DNA of 64,000 nt. Source: Mangrovicella endophytica (GTDB lineage: Bacteria > Pseudomonadota > Alphaproteobacteria > Rhizobiales > Rhizobiaceae). This document shows, piece by piece, positions 1 through 7,138 of the stretch. The first letter of the stretch is position 1. Each line of letters begins with the position of its first letter. The notes below the pieces were generated by a model. That model searched no databases and was not told where the DNA came from. It saw only the letters and a list, made by a program, of their open reading frames with translations. The position numbers and the translations under genes are program-made. The stretch spans positions 992,001-1,056,000 of the forward strand of contig NZ_PKMZ01000001.1 in NCBI RefSeq assembly GCF_002893625.1, in the 5' to 3' direction.

Positions 1-2
1 AG

Positions 3-422
3 CATGTCGACGTCACGACGACGCTGAACCACACCGTGCCGAACACGACCTCCACCGAGACGTTCCGCAACGTGGTCACCGGCGGGCACGGCGTCTTCCA
101 GGGCATGATCAAGGTGTCGAAGGGCGCGCAGAAGACCGACGCTCGCATGGCCTGCAACACGCTGCTCCTGTCGGATGACGGCGACTTCTCGGCCAAGCCC
201 GAGCTCGAGATCTTCGCCGACGACGTGCAATGCGGGCACGGCGCGACGGCCGGCGAGATCAACGCCGATCACCTGTTCTACCTGATGTCACGCGGCATTC
301 CGCTGGAGGCCGCTCGTGCGCTGCTGGTGAAGGCCTTCGTGCGCGAGGTCGTCGAGGAGATCGAGCACGAAGCGGCGGTCGAGGCGCTGGAAGCACGCAT
401 CGACGCTTGGCTGGAGCAGTAG
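3..422 (+). CDS. sufD: SufD, Fe-S cluster assembly scaffold subunit (3' part only)
   Basis: The reading frame is open from the window edge, so only the last 139 residues are present. SufD works with SufB and SufC in the cytoplasmic SufBC2D scaffold that builds Fe-S clusters under iron limitation or oxidative stress. The visible part matches the SufB/SufD C-terminal beta-helix and helical tail: a TTSTETFRNVVTGGHGVFQG segment, DARMACNTLLLSDD, the QCGHGATAGEIN motif with its conserved Cys and His, and the YLMSRGIP...A..LL helix. It lies directly upstream of a VOC gene and sufS, which agrees with a SUF operon whose sufB and sufC would lie left of the window. Identification is firm; the start and promoter are not visible. 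Confidence 0.95.
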   Translation, partial: HVDVTTTLNHTVPNTTSTETFRNVVTGGHGVFQGMIKVSKGAQKTDARMACNTLLLSDDGDFSAKPELEIFADDVQCGHGATAGEINADHLFYLMSRGIPLEAARALLVKAFVREVVEEIEHEAAVEALEARIDAWLEQ

Positions 423-432
423 GCCGCCGGCG

Positions 433-831
433 ATGGAGGAGGCTTCCCGTCCGAAGGTGACGCTCGATCACTGCGTGATCCACCTGTCGGACTGGCAGCG
501 CTCGGAGCGCTTCTACACAGAGGTGCTCGGCGCCAAGGTCATTCCGGCGAAGGTCGGATTTGCCCTGCGCTTCGGCGACCAGCAGTTGAACTGCCACGGC
601 CCCGGAGCCAAACCGGATCCGGTCGCGAAGCACCCGGTGATGCCGGGCAACAGCGATCTGTGCTTCCGCTGGAGCGGCCCGATCGACGGAGCGGTGGCGC
701 ATCTGAAACGCTGCGGCATTGCGATTGAACTCGGGCCGGTCGAACGCAACGGCGCGGCCGGCACCGGCCGGAGCGTCTATTTCCGCGATCCCGATGGATC
801 GCTGCTGGAGTTCATATCCTATGACCGCTGA
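433..831 (+). CDS. VOC (glyoxalase/bleomycin-resistance fold) protein inside the suf operon
   Basis: This 132-residue protein has one complete VOC module. Candidate metal ligands in the usual places are His13 (LDHCVIHLSD), His55 (LNCHGPG) and Glu126 (SLLEFISYDR), and the YFRDPDGSLLEF ending is diagnostic of the fold. VOC enzymes use a divalent metal for lyase, isomerase or dioxygenase reactions; the substrate here cannot be read from sequence. It resembles the subgroup often annotated 'VOC family virulence protein'. It starts 10 nt after sufD and overlaps the sufS start by 11 nt, so it is probably translated in the same transcript and coupled to sufS. Confidence 0.85.
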   Translation: MEEASRPKVTLDHCVIHLSDWQRSERFYTEVLGAKVIPAKVGFALRFGDQQLNCHGPGAKPDPVAKHPVMPGNSDLCFRWSGPIDGAVAHLKRCGIAIELGPVERNGAAGTGRSVYFRDPDGSLLEFISYDR

Positions 832-2071
832 AACGGCCCCGAAGCCCGTCGGCGCCTACGATGTCGAAGCCGTGCGCCGCGACTTTCCGATCCTAACGAC
901 GCAGGTCTACGGCAAGCCGCTCGTTTATCTCGACAGCGGTGCATCGGCGCAGAAGCCGCAGGCCGTGTTGGACGCCATCCAGGCCGGCTATTCGCAGGAT
1001 TACGCCAACGTCCATCGCGGCCTGCACTACCTCTCGAACCGAGCCACGGATGCCTTCGAGAAGGCCCGCTCGACGATCGCGCGCTTCCTGAATGCGGCGT
1101 CGGACGAGGAGATCGTCTTCACCCGTTCGGCGACGGAGGCGATCAATCTCGTGGCCTATGGCTACGGCATGCCGGAGATCGGCGAGGGCGACGAGATCGT
1201 CCTGACGATCATGGAGCATCACTCCAACATCATCCCCTGGCACTTCATCCGCGAACGGCAGGGCGCCAAGCTCGTCTTCGTGCCGGTGGAGGAGGATGGC
1301 TCGATCAGTGCCGAGGCCTTCGAACGCGCCTTCACGCCGCGCACGAAGCTCGTCGCCATGACGCATATGTCGAACGTGACCGGCACCGTGACACCGGTGA
1401 AGGAGGTGGTTGCTCTGGCGCATGCGCGCGGCATCCCCGTGCTCGTCGATGGCAGCCAGGGCGCCGTGCATCTGCCGGTCGACGTGCAGGATCTCGGCTG
1501 CGACTTCTACGTCGTCACGGGCCACAAGCTCTATGGTCCGACCGGCATCGGAGTCCTCTACGGCAAGCGCGCCATGCTGGAGCGCATGCGGCCCTTCAAC
1601 GGTGGTGGCGAAATGATCGTCGAGGTGACGGAGGATATCGTCACCTACAATGCACCGCCGCATCGTTTCGAGGCGGGCACACCGCCGATCGTGCAGGCGA
1701 TCGGACTCGCCGCGGCGATCGACTACATGACGGCCATCGGCCGCGACGCGATCGCCGCGCATGAGGCATCCCTGCTGACCTATGCGCAGGAACGGCTTCG
1801 CGAGGTCAATTCGCTGCGCATCTACGGAACGGCGCCAGGCAAGGGCGCCATTGTCTCCTTCGATCTCGAAGGCATCCACGCTCACGACGTATCCATGGTG
1901 ATCGACCGGGAGGGCGTGGCGGTCCGCGCGGGCACCCATTGCGCGCAGCCGCTCTTGAAGCGCTTCGGTGCGACGTCCACATGCCGTGCGTCCTTTGCCA
2001 TGTATAATACGCTGGAAGAGGTCGATCGGCTGGCCGAGGCGCTGGAGAAGGCAAGGCGATTCTTCGCCTGA
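821..2071 (+). CDS. sufS: SufS cysteine desulfurase (group II)
   Basis: SufS is a PLP enzyme that converts cysteine to alanine and holds the sulfur as a persulfide for Fe-S assembly. The ATG at 821 gives 416 residues, a normal length. The PLP lysine is K236 (VVTGHKLYGPTG), the ATEAINLVA and MEHHSN motifs are present, and the persulfide cysteine is C374 in RAGTHCAQPL, with the short loop typical of group II enzymes. A longer reading frame extends upstream, but the extra part is shadow of the VOC gene, so 821 is preferred. It follows sufD and the VOC gene and precedes sufT. No sufE is visible in the window. Confidence 0.96.
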   Translation: MTAETAPKPVGAYDVEAVRRDFPILTTQVYGKPLVYLDSGASAQKPQAVLDAIQAGYSQDYANVHRGLHYLSNRATDAFEKARSTIARFLNAASDEEIVFTRSATEAINLVAYGYGMPEIGEGDEIVLTIMEHHSNIIPWHFIRERQGAKLVFVPVEEDGSISAEAFERAFTPRTKLVAMTHMSNVTGTVTPVKEVVALAHARGIPVLVDGSQGAVHLPVDVQDLGCDFYVVTGHKLYGPTGIGVLYGKRAMLERMRPFNGGGEMIVEVTEDIVTYNAPPHRFEAGTPPIVQAIGLAAAIDYMTAIGRDAIAAHEASLLTYAQERLREVNSLRIYGTAPGKGAIVSFDLEGIHAHDVSMVIDREGVAVRAGTHCAQPLLKRFGATSTCRASFAMYNTLEEVDRLAEALEKARRFFA

Positions 2072-2090
2072 AGATCGAGGATCAAGCTAG

Positions 2091-2507
2091 ATGACAGACG
2101 ATCTGACAACGGCGCCGGCGACGGCCGAAACGTCCGACTCCACCGCTGCAGCCAACATCGCCATGGCCGGCGGGGGCGGGTCCACCATCCCCGCCGACGA
2201 GCTGTCGCGGATGACCGACGACATCATCTCCGCGCTGAAGACCGTCTACGACCCTGAAATTCCGGCCGATATCTACGAGCTGGGCCTGATCTACAAGATC
2301 AACATCGAGGACGACCGCAGCGTCGACATCGAGATGACGCTGACGGCGCCCGGTTGCCCCGTCGCCGGCGAGATGCCGGGCTGGGTCGAAAATGCGGTGG
2401 GCAGCGTCGACGGTGTCGGACATGTGAAGGTGGAGCTCGTCTTCGATCCCCCTTGGACGCCGGACCGGATGAGCGAAGAGGCGCAGGTCGCCGTCGGCTG
2501 GTTCTGA
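2091..2507 (+). CDS. sufT: SufT-like DUF59/MIP18 Fe-S assembly factor
   Basis: This 138-residue protein has an alanine- and threonine-rich N-terminal tail of about 45 residues followed by a DUF59 (MIP18) domain: the DPEIPADIYELGLIY motif, then TAPGCPVAGEMP with the conserved Cys, then VELVFDPPWTPDRMSEEA. The family helps Fe-S cluster maturation and transfer, and in many bacteria it is encoded directly after sufS, as here (19-nt gap). It ends in TGATG, where its stop overlaps the start of the next VOC gene by one base, suggesting translational coupling. Confidence 0.93.
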   Translation: MTDDLTTAPATAETSDSTAAANIAMAGGGGSTIPADELSRMTDDIISALKTVYDPEIPADIYELGLIYKINIEDDRSVDIEMTLTAPGCPVAGEMPGWVENAVGSVDGVGHVKVELVFDPPWTPDRMSEEAQVAVGWF

Positions 2508-2938
2508 TGGCGGACGCGGCGGCACAGGCGGTGATCGAGGGCGTTCTCGAAACCTGCCTCTATGTCGCCGACATGGAGGCAGCGCGGCCCTTCTACGAGG
2601 ACGTCCTGCAGCTGAAGCCTCTGATGCACGAAGACCGGATCACCGTCTACGATCTCGGGCCGCGTTCGGTGCTGATCCTGTTCCTGCGCGGCAGTGCCAC
2701 CGAGGCGATAGACACGCCTGGGGGCAGCATTCCAGCGCATGATGCGTCGGGCCAGATGCATGTCGCATTCTCGGTGCCCGCGGACAGCCTGCCGGCGTGG
2801 CGCCGTCGCTTTGGCGATGCCGGCATCGCGATCGAGAGCGAAGTGCGGTGGCCGCGAGGCGGCACCAGCCTCTATGTTCGCGATCACGATAGCCACGTGG
2901 TCGAGTTGGCGACGCCGGGCCTGTGGCCGAACAGTTGA
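2507..2938 (+). CDS. Second VOC/glyoxalase-fold protein in the suf operon
   Basis: The ATG at 2507 overlaps the sufT stop (TGATG) and gives 143 residues. The protein shows the VOC pattern: ETCLYVADMEAARPFYEDVL, a middle GQMHVAFSV strand with a ligand-like His, and SLYVRDHDSHVVELATPGLW at the end with a Glu in the metal-ligand position. It is not a close copy of the VOC protein at 433-831, so recent duplication is unlikely. The specific reaction is unknown. Its place between sufT and sufA suggests co-expression with iron-sulfur assembly, perhaps for detoxification of a reactive metabolite; that role is an inference. Confidence 0.85.
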   Translation: MADAAAQAVIEGVLETCLYVADMEAARPFYEDVLQLKPLMHEDRITVYDLGPRSVLILFLRGSATEAIDTPGGSIPAHDASGQMHVAFSVPADSLPAWRRRFGDAGIAIESEVRWPRGGTSLYVRDHDSHVVELATPGLWPNS

Positions 2939-3020
2939 CGCTCCGGCGCGGTTCTCCTCTCTTGCTGCGGGTGGCTACAACAGCCATCTTCGGCTTCGGA
3001 ATATTCGAAGGGTTACGTCC

Positions 3021-3398
3021 ATGGGCCGTTTCGCCATCATGACCATGACCGACGCCGCTGCGGAGCGCGTGCGCGACATCGTCGCCGCGCGTGACGGCGA
3101 GGCGGCCGGCATCCGTGTCGGGGTGAAGAAGGGCGGCTGCGCCGGCATGGAATATACGATCGACCTCGCATCCGAGGCGAAGCCGGGCGAGGACGTGATC
3201 GAGCGCGACGGCGCGCGGGTCTTTGTCGCGCCCGAAGCCGTGCTGTTCCTCCTGGGAACGCAGATGGACTACGAGCAGACGGTTCTGCGCTCTGGCTTCG
3301 TGTTCAACAACCCGAACCAGACCTCGGCCTGCGGCTGCGGTGAATCCGTCGAGCTTCGTCCGGCTGATCCTGCCGCCACGCAGCGCCAACCCGCCTGA
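3021..3398 (+). CDS. sufA: SufA/IscA-type A-type Fe-S carrier
   Basis: The protein has 125 residues from the ATG at 3021; a second start a few codons later (MTMTDAAAERV) is possible. A-type carriers bind and deliver Fe-S clusters through three conserved cysteines, all present: one in VKKGGCAGMEY and two in the C-terminal TSACGCGESV motif. The C-terminal 14 residues after SVEL are a short extension beyond the usual end. It closes the suf operon, 82 nt after the second VOC gene, so it could also have some transcription of its own. Confidence 0.95.
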   Translation: MGRFAIMTMTDAAAERVRDIVAARDGEAAGIRVGVKKGGCAGMEYTIDLASEAKPGEDVIERDGARVFVAPEAVLFLLGTQMDYEQTVLRSGFVFNNPNQTSACGCGESVELRPADPAATQRQPA

Positions 3399-3669
3399 AA
3401 CGGCTACGGACGGGCCTCTGAGCGGGTCAGGCGCGTCGACCAAGCTTGCGGGTTTTGTGAGGGCAGGAGACGCGACGCGCGGCCGCGTAGCCACGCACGC
3501 GGGCGAATAGCAGTCATGTGCTCTGTCCTGCATATTCGGATTGCGAAGTATTAATCTTCTTTAAACGATCGATTCGAACAGCAGCGCGCTCTGCCGAACC
3601 AGGTAGAGCGCTCGTCATTTCCTCTGCAAACGGTAGCAATTCCTTTGCTGCCCCAACGGAGGAATTCAC

Positions 3670-4512
3670 ATGTCTTCACAGTCGAATATCTTCGTCACCA
3701 TCGCCTCGGCAACTGTGCTGATGATCGGGATGGCAGCCCCGTCCAATGCCCTCGATCTCGGCGGCGGGATCGGTGGCGGCCGTGGGGGTGGCGGAATCGG
3801 TGCCGGTGCCGGCGCCTCCACCGGCGGCAGCCGTAGCGGAGGCGGCCTCAGTGCAGGCGCTGGCGCATCCGTCGGCGGACGCGGTGGCATCAGCGCGGGG
3901 GTCGGAGCGTCCACGGCCGGTCGCAGTGGCTTGGGGGCAGGCGTCGGAGCTTCCGTCGGCGGCTCGCGTGGTACCAACGCTGGAGTGGGCGCTTCGCTCG
4001 GCGGATCGCGCGGTACTAACGCGGGTGTAGGTGCTTCGCTCGGAGGGTCCCGCGGCGTGAATGCAGGCGTTGGTGCTTCGGTCGGCGGCTCCAGCGGCAT
4101 CGGCACGGGCGTGAGCGCTTCGATCGGCGGTTCTCGCGGTGTCAGCGCCGGGGTCGGCGCCTCTGTGGGCGGTGAGAGCGGCATCAATGCCAATGTCGGA
4201 ACGTCCATCGGAGGTTCGCAAGGCGTCGATGCTGGCGTCGGCGTCGGGATCGGATCAGGCGGCGTCGGTGCCGGCGCCGGCGTCACAGGCAATGGTGTCG
4301 GAACGGGCATCGGCACGACGGGTCGCCCAGGCAGCAGCGCGCCAGGTACGGCGGCTGGCGCGCCCCGCAGCAGGAATGCGATGCTCGCTGCCTTCAACGG
4401 CATGAGCCAGACCGATCAGATCAAGATGCGGCGTCGCTGCGGCTCAATCCTGTCGGACAGCAGCAGCTATGACTGGAACCTCGTCCAGCTCTGCAAGCTC
4501 ATCGGCGGCTGA
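3670..4512 (+). CDS. Secreted glycine-rich tandem-repeat protein
   Basis: This 280-residue protein is of unknown function. A good ribosome binding site (GGAGG near 3658) supports the start. Residues 1-28 form a signal peptide (hydrophobic core IFVTIASATVLMIGMA, cleavage likely after SNA). A Gly-rich tract follows, then nine exact 14-residue repeats (residues 69-194) of consensus GGSRGxNAGVGASV, then more Gly-rich sequence to about residue 225. A compact C-terminal domain with two cysteines (MRRRCGSIL...LVQLCKLIG) resembles the tails of small secreted proteins of rhizobia. The short regular period suggests a repetitive beta or glycine-loop structure and a cell-envelope role, which is inference. 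The upstream gap is more A+T-rich and may hold its promoter. Confidence 0.8.
   Translation: MSSQSNIFVTIASATVLMIGMAAPSNALDLGGGIGGGRGGGGIGAGAGASTGGSRSGGGLSAGAGASVGGRGGISAGVGASTAGRSGLGAGVGASVGGSRGTNAGVGASLGGSRGTNAGVGASLGGSRGVNAGVGASVGGSSGIGTGVSASIGGSRGVSAGVGASVGGESGINANVGTSIGGSQGVDAGVGVGIGSGGVGAGAGVTGNGVGTGIGTTGRPGSSAPGTAAGAPRSRNAMLAAFNGMSQTDQIKMRRRCGSILSDSSSYDWNLVQLCKLIGG
3874..4251 (+). repeat. Nine in-frame 42-bp tandem repeats
   Basis: Nine consecutive 42-bp units (378 bp) each encode 14 residues of the form GGSRGxNAGVGAS plus a hydrophobic residue (V, L, I or T). The units at residues 97-110 and 111-124 are identical at protein level but differ at synonymous positions, so this is an old, selected repeat array rather than a very recent expansion. 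Confidence 0.9.
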
Positions 4513-4622
4513 ACCAACGCGTCGCGTCTCCGACACGCTGGCGACGGAGCCAAGGGCGCTGCCTATGGGCCCTGGCCTCCGCTGTCGGTCATCAGCCGTA
4601 GGTGCAGCGTGCCATAAAGGGA

Positions 4623-4649
4623 AAGGCCGGTGATGGGATCACCGGCCTT
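4623..4649. terminator. Hairpin between convergent genes, probable bidirectional terminator
   Basis: The stem is 11 bp and perfect (AAGGCCGGTGA / TCACCGGCCTT) with a 5-nt loop. It lies between the repeat-protein gene (+) and the helicase gene (-). The minus-strand side is followed by a short T-rich stretch and the plus side by CTCTCTGTC. It could serve both genes. Confidence 0.7.
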
Positions 4650-4692
4650 CTCTCTGTCAATGATGGAGGTCTGGAGATCAGCGGACGGGCAA

Positions 4693-6189
4693 TCAGCCGC
4701 CGGTCGCGATCAGCATGAAAGCGGGGATCTCGTCGCCGAAACCGACCGGCGAGCGCTCGTCGCTCCGCGGCTTGGCCGCCGGCTGGCCCGCCGCCGGGGC
4801 AGGGCGGCTGCGACGATCGTCGCGCGGCTCGCTGCGGGCCCGTTCGGGTCGGCTGCGCGAGCGGTCATTGCGGCTGCGATCACTCTCGCGTGCCGGGGCT
4901 GCCTCTGCCACTTCGATCTCGTCGGCGCTGTCAACGGCGGCGGTCGGTGCGGCGGAACGGCCGGAACTCCCCTCCGAGCGTCGGCGTGAGTTGCCGGACG
5001 AAGAGCCCCGACGACCGCCGCGGCGATCCGTCCGCTCCTCGGCCTCCTCGACCGGGAGGTCGGCGACCGAACCGTCCAGCCATTCGATCTGACGGCCGAT
5101 CAGGCTCTCGATCGCATCGAGATGCTTCTTGTCGCGCCGCGAGACCAGCGTGTAGGCCTTGCCCGAGCGCCCGGCACGGCCTGTGCGGCCGATGCGATGG
5201 ACGTAGTCCTCAGCATGGATCGGAACGTCGAAGTTGAAGACGTGGCTGACCGCAGGGATATCGAGCCCGCGTGCCGCGACATCGGAGGCGACGAGCAGCT
5301 GCAGCTTGTCCTTCCGGAAGCCGTCGAGCATCGCCATGCGGGCGCGCTGGTCCATGTCGCCATGCAGCGCACCGGCCGAGAAGCCGTGCTTCTCAAGCGA
5401 GCGGAACAGCAGCGAGACATCACGCTTGCGGTTGCAGAAGATGATCGCGTTGGTGAGATCGTCCTGCTGGCGGATGACTTTTCGCAGCGTCTCGCGCTTT
5501 TCCCAGTCTTCCGAGCGAGTTGCTACGAGCTTCTGCTCCACCGTCTGCGCCGTCGAAGAAGCCTTGGCGACCTCGACTCGGACGGGATTCTGCAGAAACT
5601 GCTCGGTCAGCCGCGTGATCTCCGGCGGCATGGTCGCCGAGAAGAACAGCGTCTGCCGGGTAAAGGGTAGGAGCTTGCAGATGCGCTCGATGTCGGGAAT
5701 GAACCCCATGTCCAGCATGCGGTCGGCTTCGTCGATCACCAGGATCTCGACGGCCGTCATCAGGAGCTTGCCGCGCTCGAAGTGGTCGAGCAGGCGGCCA
5801 GGCGTCGCGATCAGCACGTCGGCGCCACGATCGATCTTGCGGTCCTGCTCTTCGAAGGACATGCCGCCGATCAGGAGCGCGACATTCAGCTTCTGATCGC
5901 GACCGTACTTGACGAAGGATTCCTCCACCTGCGCCGCCAACTCGCGCGTCGGCTCGATGATGAGCGTGCGCGGCATGCGGGCGCGGGCGCGGCCCTTTTC
6001 CAGATGCGTCAGCATCGGCAGCACGAAGGACGCCGTCTTGCCGGTACCGGTCTGGGCGATGCCGAGAACGTCCCGGCGGGCAAGGGCGTGCGGAATAGCC
6101 TGGGCCTGGATGGGAGTAGGCTCGGAATAGCCGGCTGCCTCTACGGCAGCAAGAACTTTGGCGCTGAGGCCGAGTTCGGAAAAGTGCAT
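4693..6189 (-). CDS. rhlE: DEAD-box ATP-dependent RNA helicase, RhlE type
   Basis: The start at 6189 (MHFSELGLS) gives 498 residues; the frame is open another 60 nt upstream, but the Q-motif phenylalanine sits where the family expects it from this start. Motifs in order are the Q motif (TPIQAQAIPHAL), AQTGTGKT at residues 45-52, PTRELA, TPGRLLDH, DEAD, SAT, ARGLDIPAVSHV and HRIGRTGR. The last ~110 residues form a low-complexity Arg/Ser/Gly-rich tail that ends in GFGDEIPAFML, an ending seen in rhizobial RhlE proteins. Such helicases unwind short RNA duplexes in ribosome assembly, RNA decay and cold adaptation. The gene is monocistronic. Confidence 0.93.
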   Translation of the reverse strand: MHFSELGLSAKVLAAVEAAGYSEPTPIQAQAIPHALARRDVLGIAQTGTGKTASFVLPMLTHLEKGRARARMPRTLIIEPTRELAAQVEESFVKYGRDQKLNVALLIGGMSFEEQDRKIDRGADVLIATPGRLLDHFERGKLLMTAVEILVIDEADRMLDMGFIPDIERICKLLPFTRQTLFFSATMPPEITRLTEQFLQNPVRVEVAKASSTAQTVEQKLVATRSEDWEKRETLRKVIRQQDDLTNAIIFCNRKRDVSLLFRSLEKHGFSAGALHGDMDQRARMAMLDGFRKDKLQLLVASDVAARGLDIPAVSHVFNFDVPIHAEDYVHRIGRTGRAGRSGKAYTLVSRRDKKHLDAIESLIGRQIEWLDGSVADLPVEEAEERTDRRGGRRGSSSGNSRRRSEGSSGRSAAPTAAVDSADEIEVAEAAPARESDRSRNDRSRSRPERARSEPRDDRRSRPAPAAGQPAAKPRSDERSPVGFGDEIPAFMLIATGG

Positions 6190-6418
6190 CAGGCTCAGTC
6201 GTTTCCGTCGGTGGCAGGAAGAAGGCGGCCGCAGCGATAGGGCCGCCACGGGCGATAGGGGCTTGAGTAAATCAAGTCAACCTCTCGCTCCAATATAGCC
6301 CTTAGATGACATCTTTACAGTGAGCGGAGCGATAATTCAGCCGCATGAACTTGAGTGCAGCGCTTCACGTTCGAATGCGCAGCAGCAGCGGCCGCGACGC
6401 GGTTATGCACTGCAGGGT

Positions 6419-7093
6419 TCAATTGCTGGCGGGGCCGAACGTGTAGGGCTGACCGGTGAAGACGTGCAGTTCGTAGGTCTCGGCGATCTCCCCGTCGGAC
6501 GGCACGATGTCGAAGAAAAGCGTCAGAGAGGTCGTATCGCCTTCCTCCGGCTCGTCGGCGCGATAGTCGACGACGGCGCCATCGATGCTGGCCATCTCCT
6601 TGACCTCGGTCGTGGCCTTGATCTGGAACGCGCCCCCGACCTCCTCGATCTGCTGGATGAAGAAACGGTAGCGCGCATCGTCACGCGGCTCATGCAGCAT
6701 GACGCCGCGCCAGACTCCGTGCCGCTCGCCCTCCGACCAGGGGCCGACCACCTGGACGTCCTGGATAGCGACCGGCAGAGCCTGCACCTGTGCCATCGCC
6801 TCGCCGCCGTCGGCGGACGGCGCCCCGGCGGCGGTCTCCGCAGCCGTCGGCGGGACGGTCGCCGGCGCCTCGGCCGCGGGTGCTGCTGGAGCGGCCGGGG
6901 CTGTGACATCGGCAGGGGATGTCTGCGACGGCGCCGCGGTGGAAGGAGTGGTAGGCGCCGCAGGCGCGGCACCGGTTGCCTGGGCGAGATCGACCTCCGC
7001 CGCGGCAAGGGCCGGGCCCGAGGCAGTCGCCAGTGCGATGACGGCGGCGCCGATCAGCAACCGCGACACCGAAGACTTGCGTGCGAGGGTCAT
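6419..7093 (-). CDS. Secreted hypothetical protein with Ala/Pro-rich linker
   Basis: I do not recognise a named family. The ATG at 7093 follows a GGAG ribosome site and gives 224 residues; a GTG at 7105 is an alternative. The protein has a signal peptide (LLIGAAVIALATASGPALA), then about 70 residues of Ala/Pro/Thr low-complexity sequence, then a globular domain of about 110 residues (VQVVGPWSEGERHGVWRGV through ELHVFTGQPYTFGP). This build suggests a periplasmic or envelope protein. It lies 45 nt downstream of parE on the same strand, so some co-transcription is possible. Confidence 0.75.
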   Translation of the reverse strand: MTLARKSSVSRLLIGAAVIALATASGPALAAAEVDLAQATGAAPAAPTTPSTAAPSQTSPADVTAPAAPAAPAAEAPATVPPTAAETAAGAPSADGGEAMAQVQALPVAIQDVQVVGPWSEGERHGVWRGVMLHEPRDDARYRFFIQQIEEVGGAFQIKATTEVKEMASIDGAVVDYRADEPEEGDTTSLTLFFDIVPSDGEIAETYELHVFTGQPYTFGPASN

Positions 7094-7138
7094 GGCAGGC
7101 TCCACCCCGAAATAATCCGTCAGAAGGTTACCGGCGGG

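Noticed and set aside
3874-4251. Regular 42-bp repeats considered as a CRISPR-like array
   Set aside because: There are no unique spacers; the units are continuous and in frame within a secreted protein.
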